Under the pieces are notes generated by a model. That model did not search any database. It saw only the letters and a program-made list of their open reading frames with translations, and was not told the DNA's origin. Both the position numbers and the translations under genes were made by a program. From Pontederia crassipes (lineage: Eukaryota; Streptophyta; Magnoliopsida; Commelinales; Pontederiaceae), in the NCBI GenBank assembly GCA_030549335.1, contig CM060194.1, positions 69,662,077 to 69,726,076 of the forward strand: a stretch of DNA of 64,000 bases, in the 5' to 3' direction. Below are positions 46,682 to 58,985 of this stretch, one piece after another. The first letter of the stretch is position 1. Each line of letters begins with the position of its first letter.

Positions 46682-46905
46682 CTAGCGCCCCCCTGAGCGA
46701 GCTCGTCGGCGCGGGCGAGCTCGCTCTAAAAAAATTTGTGGGGGGCGCCGGCCCCCCTTTTCTTCCTCACGCGCGGCGAGGGAGAAAGAGGGGCCGACGC
46801 CCCCCTGAGCGAGCTCGCGAGGGGGGGGCCAACGAGCTCGTTGAGGAGGGGGCGCGCCGGCCCCCCTTTATCCCTCGCGCGGGGGGCCGGCGCCCCCCTT
46901 TATGT
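46682..46905. repeat. GC-rich core of the MULE, right part
   Basis: Runs such as GGGGGGCGCCGGCCCCCC and repeated GAGCGAGCTCG words. Two similar sub-blocks (near 46738-46800 and 46800-46900) suggest internal duplication. The 131-codon open frame here is a composition effect. Confidence 0.75.
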
Positions 46906-47118
46906 AAAAATATATTAACATTTAAGGAAGGAGAATGATGGTCTTTTCACAAATAAAAAAATCGAAGTTAACTAAAAAATTCACGAAATTAGACGAAAGG
47001 ACTAAACCGAAAAAATCATGATAGTTTAAGTACCCAAAAAACAAAATTCATAATCTGAAATTAAATGTGATAATTCGTGATAGTTCAGGGGTGGTTAGAT
47101 GAAATAACCATTTTCCTT

Positions 47119-47516
47119 TAGAGAAGATTCATTAAATCACAACATGCATTCAACACAGGATGAAGAGGCAGAAAAGAGGAATTCTCCTGGATAACAACCA
47201 AAATTCATCAGCGTAAGCAATTCAACATGAGGAGAAAAAGGTCCATGTTTGCAGAAATATTTTTCAATCTACTCGACCATTAGGAACTGCATTCACTTAC
47301 ACGGGAGCACCTCAATTTGAGGAGACAAAGTTCCATGATTTTATTGTTTATCGATAAAGAGAACCCACAAACAGATAACTACCAAACCATCCTACGTCCT
47401 AAAATTCTAGAATGAACTGTCTAAATACTACATGGGATATCTCTTACAGGAAAATGCAGTCTTGTCCGGTCTTTGGAAAGAGGTTCAACCTGTTGGATTG
47501 AGAAGAGACAACCTCG
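47119..47516. other. Spacer downstream of the G6PDH gene
   Basis: Probably includes the 3' untranslated region of the minus-strand G6PDH gene. No other feature seen. Confidence 0.5.
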
Positions 47517-50500
47517 TCAATCTGATGCACCCAGGTCTCCCCAGCGGACATTGTATTTTGCTGAAAGATAGTGGGCACCCACAGGTCCTCGGCTTCCATA
47601 AGGATACAGTTCAGGGGCAATTTTCTTCTCCTCCAACTCTTTCAGCAGTGGAGTGAACAGTGTCCAAGCAGCATCTAGTTCATCAGAACGTATGAAAAGT
47701 CTTCTTTCCCCTTCGATGGCATCCAGCAGAAGCCTCTCATAAGCATCTGGTATCTCTTTTGAATATCTAGCAATATCCAAAAAAATACGACTCGATAAGA
47801 GTTGTCATGCAGGATAGAAAAAATACAACTATCTCATCGGTGAAGATTTTAAAATGTGAATGCAACTATGTGCAGGAAATTTTAGACAGAAACGAAAAAT
47901 GTGGATTAAGAAAACCTAAGATACTGGTGTTGTGAGATGGAACTTCTGCAAGTTCCAAATAGGTCCATCTTGTTATGGAAGGAAGTTTACTTCTTAATTT
48001 CCTTTAGGTAGAAGTTTCTATATATTTTTGGAAAAATAGAACTTCTCTTCTTAAGTTGGCACTTAAAAATTTTGACTTCTAGAATACATCATTTATAGTG
48101 CACAATCTAACTAGGTAGACAGAGAACGATTGTAGGCATCAAAAACTGTGAAAAAACACGTAAAGCATACACAAACTCAGTAATTAGAAGTGACAAACTA
48201 AACAAAGTGACATGACTGTCTTTACCTTGCTGCATAATGGAGATTCAGATTACTTCTGTCCAACCTCATACCCAACCCAGGGATTTTGTTGTTGATCTTT
48301 AGGTAAATAGCCTCATCAGGCTGCACACGGATGACAAGTTCATTTGTAGCTTGGTCAAGATTAGTTCCAAAATTCCTTTTGTACAGATTACCAGGAACAT
48401 GCCTGAATTGAACTCTAATCTCCGTCCTGTAAAAGGAATGATGTGGTTCCAGAACTATTAATCTTCGGACGAACCTGTCACAATAGGCCCAAAAACAGTA
48501 TTTGCAACCTACCGTCTTGTATGCAAAGCTTTCCCAGCTTTCATGAGGAATGGAACACCATCCCATCGTGCATTGTCTATGAAAAGGGCAGCTGCAGCAA
48601 ATGTTGGAGTCAGACTTCCTTTGGGTACAGTTTTATCATCCACGTAACCAGGATAAGTTATTCCGCCTTTTGTGTGGCTTTTATACTGTCCAACCACAAC
48701 ATTTTCTAATTGCAAAGGCTTCATGGATCGCAAAACTTTAACCTGAAGTGTACATGAAATACACATAAGGACATGGGCCCAAACTTTCTTCTCTACAAAT
48801 TCTTGTTTTTTTGGTGAACTTCTCTACAAATTGACATGTTAGGTATAATAAAGTGTGGAAGGTCATTATATCACTCAAGCCAGACTTGTTTTAGTTTGTG
48901 AGTAAAAGGAATGTTGTAGTGCATAGTGTGCTAAACTGTGTAGTACAATCCTTGAATCTTATTTCCGAAACCCAGATTTTTATGGACCCCATAAAAAATA
49001 GTCATGAAATTAAACTCAATGGTGCACTACACAATGTAGTGCACTATTTGCACTACATCACCCCTTTTTCATTAGTCTATTTGTCTTTTGCAGATTCTAA
49101 AAGAAAAATTATCATATTCATTCCAAATAAACACTTTTCTTCAGTGGAAACCTTTTCATTTCTGATATCCTCTGCATCCAAGCTAACAGGGGTTTCCATA
49201 GCAAACAACGCCAAAATTTGGAGCAGATGATTCTGCATAATATCTCTGATGATACCATAGTTATCGAAGTACCTGCACAGGTATCAGAGAACATTAGTGA
49301 AGTGCACATGAACCAAAAAGGGTAATAACTTTAGTGGACATTTTAGTACATCCTACCCTCCGCGTCCTTCAGTACCAAAGTCTTCTGAGAAAATCAACTG
49401 CACATTCCTTATATACTGCCTTGACCACAGAGGTTCAAAGACGAGATTAGAAAAACGGAGAACGGAGAGATTTTCCACCAATTCTTTTCCTAAATAGTGG
49501 TCAATTCTGTAGAATGGAAAAAAACATCACTTATACATTGTTTGCAATATTACCATGCATTAGATCATCACAATTTCTATTGATTTACCTGAATATTTGT
49601 TCTTCTGCTAAGTGCTGCTTCAGGCCTCTCGTCAATGCAGCAGAGGATTCTGAATCTCGACCAAAAGGTTTTTCTACAATAACCCTCGTCCAACCATCTT
49701 CAGATGAAGCTGACTTACTAGCAGATTTTACCACATCGATAAATATATTTGGTGGTATCGACAAATAGAATAGTCTATTTGACAGTTTTCCAGTCTGTTC
49801 AGCAACTTCCAGTATTAGATTCATGCCATTTCATTTCATTATATTGAAGAAAGCATGTATTTTTATTTTCTTTTTATTTCCTTGTTTTATTATCCTTTCT
49901 TATACTATGAGTTTGTCGCATGGTGAAAACTGAACACTGAATGATCCAACTGTGACATCATTATTCAATTCTTTTTATGATCTTCAAGAAACAATAACTT
50001 GGATCAAGCATTAGAAGTTAATTATATGAATCAAATTGATGCAGATTCCAGAGCAAGATATTTCTTTGTTGCTTAACGAGTGATAATTCAAGTGCTTAGT
50101 TGCTCGGAAACCTAAGAAAGAGTCACATAATGAGTTATGGCTCATTGGGTTTCTGGATATCAGGATTCATACTGAAAAAAGAAAATGAATGTTAGTAGCA
50201 CATAATTGGGTTTCAATTAGGTGGTATCCTCTATGCTGTTAGGTCTAGATATCTTTTTCCCCTTCGAAGAAAATATAGTACTTAGCTCTTCTGTCAATAT
50301 GCTATCAAATTAGGTATTTTCTATTACATTAGGCACCTTAATAAGTATTTAAACCTATGTACCACCAAAGTGAATCCAGTTTTGCTGATGATTGAATATA
50401 ATCACTGACTCAAGCCTCGCTCTAGTTCTAGTTTCAGCTAACTTATAGTCAATTGACATTGCAGAGTACCCACTGATTTAAGCTAGAATGGAGTCCATAA

Positions 50501-52482
50501 CCAAGATGCCAAAAGCTAGACAAAGTCAATGGCTATACACAGATACTAGAAGGAAAGACTATATATGCAACATGCGTTAAACAGTACTATCAATAAAAAC
50601 ATTACTTCACAAAAAACTATCAATAAAAACCTATCTAACAGATACAAATAACTAAGACAAGAAATAGTTAGCATTTATTATCTCCTTTGAACAATCTAGA
50701 TACAAGCATTAGCATACTGGAACAGAGTCTGAACTTAATCAGAAACTACATTTGCAATTTACAAATTTTGGTCATTTGATCACGATGTAAATCCCATAAT
50801 AAGCCTTATCTGCATAAATAGGGATTTAAAAAATGTAGGAAATACCTGATATAATCCAATGATTGTTAAATTTGCAGTGTATAATTCTTACCAGACCCTT
50901 TTTCTCAAATATTCAAGGAATCAACAAGAAAGATTTTTCTATCTATGAAAATGAAATTGGTCTACTCTAAATGGCTATCCAAAAACTTAGATGCCACAAC
51001 ATGTTGTGTAGTTCAGAAGGTGCAGAATCTCTCTTATCCCCCAACCTTATAAATCATCATATGGTTTCAATTTGTACATTTATGTGTTTCATCCAGGACT
51101 TGCTGACAAAGAACCTCAGGTGAAAAATTAAAAGATACCTAATGGCATAAAAAAGAACCCACTCTATTGAAATTTTATAAATTTTCATGACGAGTCAAAT
51201 AAGTTTTTGAGCCATCTTGAAATAAGGTACAACATAAAGAAAGTGTCCAGTGCTAGGCATGATGATAGCTCGTTTACACAAATAAAGCCTCAGAGCTCAA
51301 GTACCTAAAAAGTATGAAAGAGCATCGACTTCAATATAGAAAAATTACCTCATGTTCTTTCAACTTCTTGTCTAGTTGTGCAAAATCTCCTTCTGAGTCA
51401 TACTGACCTGAATGATAAAAGCATCTTTTCAGAAATTGCTCCATTTTATCGTTACAATTCTCCCTGCAAAATAAGGAGAAAAACTCCATAATTACATGGA
51501 GAAACAAGTTAAAATTATCTCCAATGTCCCACTAGCAAGCACAAAAGCACCCAAGTTTTGTCATTTTCATAACTTGCCGGCAATTAGTCACCTTTGATCA
51601 ATTCGGCAGGTAAGGGTTTTGCTAACCATGGTTCTTAGTTCAGCGTCAGTCATCTTACTTCTAGCATAACCAAATATGGTGAAGTGCTGGAGGCAAAGCA
51701 CAAAACCAATTACACCTCTTCTAAACCAACCATAAATAAATAATGGATTCATATGGTGCAAAAATCCAACCTTTGGTAAGCAACCTTCATAATAAAGTGC
51801 AAAAAGAGCAGGAAAAATCTTCTTCTTAGCAAGGTCTCCAGAAGCTCCAACGACAGTGATACTAACGGTGGACTCTTCTTTGTCTGTACTGGGTCCAAGT
51901 GCATCACTATGCTCCTGTAAATTCGGACCTGGCAAGCCTCCATTTTCGACATTCTTAAAGGTAGCTTCTTTTGTAGCAGATCCAGTTTCAGCTGTAACTG
52001 CAGTGCATGAACATGAAAAATTCATCATAAGTTCAGTTTTTGACAGAAGGGTATATTAAACAGAACAAACTGAACCAAACTGCGCAGCATAGAGGAAAAG
52101 CAATCAGTAAACGTCAGAAAAGTCAGTTTCCACAACAGTAAACGCAATCTGAGAACAAATTCAACGAAAGAAAAAAAAAACACTAAAATGATCAGATTCA
52201 GCGATCCGGATACCTTATAGATGACTAAAAGAACGATTGTTTTTTCTATTTCTTGCATGAGAGTAGGCAAACCAAGACAAGAAGAAAGAAAAAAATACCT
52301 TCCCGCTTGCAGAGAACTCGCAAGTCGCGATCTTTGGAGGATCTGGAGGCCAGACCTCGCGGGAGAAGGCTTCTTTGGAGAGATCGAAGCGGCGAGGGTC
52401 CTCCCGGCAGCCGCCACCGCTGCTCTGAGAAGTGGGCGTGAGCAACGCGGAAAGAAGGGCACTTGGGGAAGGAGACGGCCAT
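47517..52482 (-). CDS. G6PDH: Glucose-6-phosphate 1-dehydrogenase, plastidic, complete ten-exon gene
   Basis: Exons on the minus strand: 52482-52299, 51997-51771, 51686-51592, 51463-51349, 49794-49589, 49506-49357, 49272-49152, 48742-48513, 48426-48226, 47766-47517. Every junction is GT/AG and in phase; the product is 592 residues. The enzyme oxidises glucose-6-phosphate with NADP+ in the first step of the oxidative pentose phosphate pathway. Residues 1-60 are rich in Ser and Arg with few acids, like a chloroplast transit peptide. GASGDLA (112-118) binds NADP, EKPFGRD lies near 248-254, and the active-site signature RIDHYLGKE is at 276-284. Cys164 and Cys172 (spacing eight, in CRIDQRENC) match the thioredoxin-regulated pair of plastidic P-type isoforms, so light inactivation is expected. 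Intron 4 is 1.55 kb. Confidence 0.95.
49795..51348 (-). other. G6PDH intron 4
   Basis: 1.55 kb between the exons ending in KEHE and starting with TGKLSN. AT-rich. No mobile element recognised. Confidence 0.65.
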
Positions 52483-53506
52483 CAGCTGCTGATGCCTGGA
52501 GGAGAGTCTTCTGTCTTCAGGGGGTTGGGAGAAATTTGAAAGGGGAAAGCACCGGACGCATCGGAGGGAAATACTTAGCGAGGAGCCGCAGCAGCAACAG
52601 AAGCAGAGAGGAAGACAAAAAGAAATCGAAGTGGGCTATTGATATTAACGAAGAGCTGTTTCTTCTTTCTTCTTTTATTTAATTTTGCACCCTTTTCTGC
52701 ATTGTTTACAATGGAAAGGGGGAAATGAACTTTGAAAGAGGTGAAGGGGCAGGCAGCTAACAACAAATTGGTGCAAATAATGATCCCATGGGTCATGTGT
52801 GGGTTGTTAGGGCAGGATGAGAAGGTTAGAGTTAATTATTATGTAGTTAATTCGTATTATTGGACTATCTAATTTATCTCTTTGATCTTTCTACTAGAAA
52901 GCGTCTTCATATCCTTTTGTCCTTTTTATATAACTTATTTTGGATTTGAATTGGACAAACTTTTGATTATACCGGCCCGATTAATAGAAGGCCATGTTCG
53001 GACTAGCATCCGATTAATAGAACAAAAATGATGTTTTTTTTTTATTAAGATGATGATTCTAAAATTCGCACTTGACATTATTAGGGACTCAAGTTTACTA
53101 TCGGTTTGAGCTTGATTTGATTAAATAATCTTTTTACGTATCTAATTTTGTTGATCCCATTTTAAAATATATATATCAAATAGCCTTCAATCGAAGACCA
53201 GTAAATTACTATAAGTATGCTATTTCTCGTATTATCAAACATTCTATTTAGTGAAAAAAATGTTTTGGGCTTCGAGGCACAAAATCATTTTTTAACCAAA
53301 ATTATCAATAATTTGGTTCAAAAATTGCTTCACATATTTATTAAATCATTTTGGCAACATGACCGTAGAATCGTCGATAGATATAAGAATAAGTGTAAAT
53401 AGGAATAAACATAAGTGAGAGCGAAACGACTTAATCTTATTATCAAAGGGACCAAAGTTTTATTTTTTAAAAAAAGAATAATTGTGTTACCTTAAAAGTC
53501 TATTAA
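52483..53506. other. Intergenic region with G6PDH promoter
   Basis: On the minus strand upstream of the ATG at 52482 lies a CT-rich leader-like stretch (52483-52640), with an AAATTAAATAAAAG run near 52669-52685 as a weak TATA candidate. No other gene seen. Confidence 0.45.
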
Positions 53507-53610
53507 TCATCGTTTGATTCATAATACGATTATATTATATTATGATTATATTATGAATAAAAATTTTATTCAATTAATTAATCAATCATCTATTACGAAT
53601 CAAATGATGA
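53507..53610. repeat. Small fold-back repeat (about 104 bp)
   Basis: TCATCGTTTGATTCATAAT at the left and ATTACGAATCAAATGATGA at the right form inverted arms around an AT-rich loop. This is a miniature inverted-repeat structure of unknown family. Confidence 0.55.
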
Positions 53611-55091
53611 ATAATAAGAATATGATGCTAGTAAAAAGAATAGCAAAATCATTAAAGTCTTATTTTAATGACTTCTTCATACCTTGAAATTGAAATATGG
53701 AAAGTTCCTATAGATAAATAAAAGTAGATTTAACAAAAGTTTTTTGTTAATCATTATATTTGTATTACGATTTAGTTACTATGTATTTACAAAATAAACA
53801 TAAAATAAGATTATTCAGAATTATTATTTTCATACTATTTATTTTATTAACTTTGGATTAATGACAATAGCTATAATTGATTATTTTTTTAGTGAATTTC
53901 ATTTTATGCATTCTTATTCCAACTAAATGTCTCCGTTGCATTTGCATTTGCATTTACTAAAGATAACATTGCATTTTTCTGCACACACTAATTTTTATTT
54001 TAGAAACATTCAATTCTACAAACAAATGAATCTTGGTAAATTCACAAGCTTATTATGTAATTGTTCTTTTAAATTATGTTTGTAAATGTAACAAAAAAAA
54101 CTTGTCTAAGCTTATTGTTTATCACTATTCAGAAACACATGAGGGTGTGACAAAAAGAATAAATGACATTTGAATTATCAAAAGCAATAACTTGGCTTTG
54201 ATTAACTATTGTGACGCACTATCATTTAAATGATCAAATTAAAATGATGCGATAAGTTAATGGCATGCATTAAATTTAAACTTTATTGTTTTAAAAAGAT
54301 TTAAAATTTCAAAAAATAAGGAGAAAATGTTGTATAAGTCGTGCCGCTTAACTTAGAAAAAGTTGCTAATAAGTTATATTAATAAGTAGTTTAATTATGA
54401 AGCTAATTATGAATAATTATATATTTATATAAATATACGTATAACGATAATAAGTAGTTTATTATTAGGTAGTTAAATGATCAATAAGTTACTTTTATGG
54501 TTAAAAGGCTCCAATGCTATTGAATTATGGAAATTAAAAAAAATAATTTATTAAATCATATAATGAAAAGGTTCTAATGATATATTGATATGATTTAACA
54601 TGTATATTTAAATATTAAGATAAATATTGTTAATTAAATAAAAATTTGAAAGGAAGGGGAAGAACGTGGTTGGGTGAAAAAAATGAGAGAGGAAAAAAGC
54701 AACTACATATTCTTATGCAGCAAAAAATATTTAAAAAATTAAGAGCATAATAGCAAGTTGTCTACTTTAGGAGAGGAGAGGATACAACGCGTTGTTCAAT
54801 AAGGCGATCAATATACTTCTTTTAACCTTAACAAAAAAAAATTAACTTTAGCACCATTTGACTTAAAAAGATAATTAAGTTCTAAAGCTAATAATTATTT
54901 TAAGTTATGAAGTTGATTTTAAAAAGATAATTAGTTACATACTTTGTTAGGTGTAATTATAACGATAACAAATTGTGCATAATTTTATATAAAATGACTC
55001 ATAGGTTACTTTTATAATAAAAATTTGAATTACCCTTGAAATATATAAACACAAAAATATTTCAATGTAAGGAAAATAAATAAGCTAAAAT
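53611..55091. other. AT-rich intergenic DNA
   Basis: No gene seen. GCATTTGCATTTGCATTTAC near 53939 is a short three-unit repeat. Confidence 0.5.
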
Positions 55092-57166
55092 ATTATTGTA
55101 ACACCTCAGCCCATGTGATTTTCACATGCTCAAAGTTATCTTAAAGACAATACACAATTCTCTATAAAATAATTTTATGAAGATGTAAATCATAAAATGC
55201 AAATATGATAATAGGAATATTTAGACATTCATAATATCAAAGGAGTTGAAAATGTCATAACTCCACAATACTTAAAAATGCAAAACGGTAGTAACTAATA
55301 ATTAAATTGAATAGGACACGGTCCTATATCATGCGCAAAATTTATGTCATTGAGTTTGACCACTTGTATCTTCATCTTCTATCATTAATGCATCTACATG
55401 AATCCTGATGCAGAGAAAAATCAATGAATATAAAAATACTCAATACGTAGAGTCTAACTATAATAATAAGCAATAATCAATCGTGTTTAATAAAACGAAT
55501 AGTAATACGATACAATAAGCAATAAAGCATTGGATGGATCAGTAGAGTAAGAGTTCAATAAATCAATAGATCAATAAATCAATATAACTATATATCAATG
55601 AAAAGGATTAAGAAAGAGATCAAAAGATCAATTAATATCAATTCATAATAATCAAATATGCCTTATCATTATAACACTATTCAATTTAATGATTTTAATT
55701 CAAAAAAAATATCAATGATCATTTGTTAATAATAATTTTTCATTCGATTCAATGCCAGTCAACATCAATGTCCGAATGATCATGATTTTCAATTCAGTTT
55801 GATTTTCACTTTATTCAATTCAATTTTTGGAGTTATCAAATACAATAGAGAACATTCGATCAATTAAGAGAAACTCCATGTCTTTTAAATATAAGTTAGT
55901 GTAGGATCAAGCCACGATAAAGTCGCTCTTTAATAATAGTATTAAACAATAATTCGTGATGGCGAGAGATTATGGTCAATCATAGGACAATCGTAGCTTT
56001 TCTAAATGATGGCATTTCAAACCTTTAGGTACATTATCTATCTCATACAATGCAATAATAATATAGTTCGGGGGCTTAGAGATAATTGGAAAAATATGAA
56101 GATCCAATAGTTTACATCTTTTATTTTATCTACCCTAAAGATCTATCTTTAACAATTTAATTTAGGTTAAAAAATAATAAAATCAGAAAAAAATCACTAG
56201 ATCAATATTATAATAAATCACATGATCTGATTGGATAATAATAACAATAATCTCATAATCAAATCTAAAAGAAATGTTGAGGTCAGATCTATTAATGATA
56301 TGATCAGGGATGATCAAGAATAATGAACCATAATAATTATTCAATTATTCATAACATTTTTCTCAAAAATAAGTTTTCTATCCCTAGAACTCGGCTCGCA
56401 TCGGAGAGAACTTGGACCGTGTTCGAAAATCATAAAAACCCCTCGACATGCTCAAAAATCGAACAGAGTCTATCCGGATTGAGTTTGCCACCACACCTGA
56501 GCCGAGCTGATGCCATAACTCGGGCTGGGCCAATAGGAACCCGAGTTGAGTTTTACAACCCAGACTGGTTTTGAATCTAACTAATTTCGGATTCCATAAA
56601 ATTCGAACTGGGTACAGTGAACCCGGGCCGAGTTCTGTCGCCGATAGATAAATGCATTTTAACGTGATTTTTTATCACCATAATCATGCCATACGATATC
56701 CAAACAATGCATAATTTATATCAAATTCTCGGTACAAAAGAGAAGAGAATATAGTTCCATGTCACGGAGAACCGACGATATAGAAATTCTCCCTACGTAT
56801 CTAAAGTTGGCTAAAAAAATTAATTGCAATTCTTTCTCTATAAAAACTGCACAAATGTCAAAATTTAGTCGACGATATCTCCATAATTCTAAGTTCTCTT
56901 TTAGAATTAATCTTGTCCATTTATCATTAATTAATCAACCCATAATTTCTCAAATTTAATTAAATTTGAATTAACTTAATAATCCCATAAATATCTCCAC
57001 AATAATTTCACATCTTCTCAAACTCTCTTTTCCTTTTCAACTTCTCCCATAATTTTTCATCAATTTCAGAATTAAATAATTTTAGAATATTAAATAATGA
57101 TTTTTTAGGTATCATTAATGAATAAAATATTTATTTATTTAACAAAATTGAGATCGTTACAATTGT
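55092..57166 (+). mobile_element. Probable solo LTR of a Ty3/gypsy-like element (about 2.07 kb)
   Basis: 55097-57161 starts TGTAACACC and ends ATCGTTACA, termini common to plant gypsy LTRs. Flanks are ATTAT (55092-55096) and ATTGT (57162-57166), a 5-bp duplication with one mismatch. No internal region or second LTR is attached, as expected after LTR-LTR recombination. The GC-rich part 56380-56660 has repeated GAGCCGAGCTGA/CCCGAGTTGAG words. Confidence 0.6.
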
Positions 57167-57182
57167 AACGATATGATTTACG

Positions 57183-57212
57183 ATATATATATATATATAT
57201 ATGTATACATAT
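57183..57212. repeat. AT microsatellite
   Basis: ATATATAT... ending in ATGTATACATATG. Confidence 0.85.
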
Positions 57213-58331
57213 GACATTTAAAATAATTTTAAGTAATCAAAAGATATAAAAGAAGGGATGGAATGCACTCTAGTAAAAAAAAAAGATGAGAGCGGAAAAC
57301 AACCTTCTCATGAATGTATTTAGAAAACTCGAGCCTATAATAGTAATTTTGTTCCCGGGCAAAGCTCAAACAAATAATATTAAATGAGAAGGAAATGAGG
57401 CAACAAAAACATTGTTAGTTCAGTGCAGTAGAACGTGGGATGAGTTAAACAATTGAAGTAATTGTTTAAAGTTGTCAATTTGATGCTCTGCAGGATCCGA
57501 AGAAGTGAAAGTTGTGTAGGTGAAGCGCCTTTGGTGTTTTGACAAAATGATTTTGTATGTTAACAAAATATGAGATGAAATTCTTTATTTATTTTTTCAA
57601 CTTATAAGTTAACAAAAATAACAAGATATTTTTTCCCAAATATTTTAAAATAACAACATATTTTTTCCAAATATTTATTTTTGTTAACGTAGTTACGTAG
57701 GCCTCTGGCCCATTTTCCATATCGAAAAAAAATATTCTCTTGTAACTTAAAAGAAAAGGCAAGGGCCTGCTCTTCCTTTTTATATAAATTGATGAAATAA
57801 GAACTTATTTTTCTAAATACTATGCATTTTCCCTCATATTTGTTCATTGTGACAAAAATATTCTATCACAATATATTTTGTGATCAAAGACATCACAAAA
57901 TATTTTCCCTCACAAGACATTTATTTATTTATAAGGCTCAGCAGAACCAGGTTCGAGTCCTGGTCCTCACCCGATTTCTGTTGGTTCAAATTTTTTGAAC
58001 CTAGTACAAATCCCGACCGGTATTGAGGTCAAGTCATATTCGAAAAATTGAAAAACAATTAGGATAGAACATAAAATTATTAAAATAACATATTATTATA
58101 ATAATATTTTTAATTATGAATTGGGAATGAAGATCAAAATTGGGTCTAGGTTAATTTTTTTTAACTTGACTTAGAACCAGTATAATAATAATATCATTAT
58201 TAGACTCGAGTCTGATTTTTTTCTTTGGGATTCAGTCCCAACCTAGAATCGATCGAGTTTTTGAAAAACATGAACCAATCCCGGACCCAGTACACCAGAT
58301 CGGGGATAATTCTCAAAAAAATGGATAGGTG
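57213..58331. other. AT-rich intergenic DNA with a tRNA-like T-arm
   Basis: No gene. At 57947-57963 CCAGGTTCGAGTCCTGG can form a tRNA T-arm (5-bp stem, seven-base loop), but no complete cloverleaf surrounds it. Words such as ACTCGAGTCTGA and CCCGGACCCAG (58200-58300) hint at decayed MITEs. Confidence 0.4.
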
Positions 58332-58985
58332 TAGACTAGGGATGATAATATCCCCCGTCCCCTCCAGGACCTCACAGGAGAATCCTCGATCGGGGTCCCG
58401 AACTCGGAAAATTTTTCCCCCTGAGGTCGGAGACGAGGGAAAATTATCCCCGAATCGTCTTTCGGGGATCGGGCGAGGGGAGTTGTCCCCGACCCCGCGG
58501 GGTTCCAAATCCTCACACTTAAAGAACAAGTGAGTGTACAAAAATAGTCATATATTGATAGAAGTAACAAAGTGAGAGTAAATAGATATGTATAAATGAA
58601 GGAGGAGACTAATGGGGCAATATGAATGTTTATGAAGAAAGTCCATCTTTGAATATTTTTCAAATTTATAATAATACTTTTTATCAAGTTATCTCTTAGT
58701 AAAAAAATTTAACTGAACCAAAAAACACGGTTTAACTCGATTTTTTTTCGATTTTGGCCGATTTTAATTGGTCTTTGACCGGTTCGATTTGATTTAATCC
58801 GGTCAAAATTGGGGATCGACTTTTGAGCTTAGGACGACGCCAAACCCTCGTTTGAGGAGGACAGCGGCGATTCTTGTTAGAAGAGAGCCGTGGGGTTCGG
58901 AGAATCGGGGTCCCCGTGGAGATCAGAGCGGGGGATAAAATTTTCCCCGGACTAGGAATTCGGGTCGGGGTCAGGGGCGGAGGCA
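58332..58985. repeat. GC-rich arms in inverted arrangement (possible MITE)
   Basis: 58337-58500 is rich in CCCCGTCCCC, GATCGGGGTCCCG and CCCCGAATCG words. 58895-58980 has GAATCGGGGTCCCCGTGG, GGGGGATAAAATTTTCCCC and GGGTCGGGGTC. Read inverted, the right block resembles the left (ATCCCCC..., GGGGACCCCGATT). About 400 bp of ordinary sequence lies between. Not further assignable. Confidence 0.4.

Larger units (their letters stand above)
41981..47118. mobile_element. MULE-type element with long inverted repeats, split by an LTR retrotransposon
   Basis: Left arm 41990-42202 and right arm 46905-47109 are inverted copies of about 200 bp. Examples are AACTATCGCGATTTTTTCAG against its inverted counterpart near 47003-47025, TTTGTGAAAAGACCAT against ATGGTCTTTTCACAAA, and the outer GGATTATTTC/GGTTATTTC ends. 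The flanking 9-mers TTTTTCTTT (41981-41989) and ATTTTCCTT (47110-47118) agree at seven positions, an imperfect 9-bp duplication. The core is extremely GC-rich and is interrupted at 42354/46682 by the 4.3-kb LTR element. Without that insertion the element is about 0.8 kb and noncoding. Confidence 0.8.

Noticed and set aside
46543..46938. Open frame of 131 codons across LTR end and GC-rich MULE core
   Set aside because: It spans the junction of two transposons and is made of low-complexity Gly/Arg/Pro codons.
52221..52682. Open frame of 153 codons on the plus strand opposite G6PDH exon 1
   Set aside because: It is the antisense of the transit-peptide exon and leader. The translation has no domain, and the real frame is fixed by the G6PDH exon chain.
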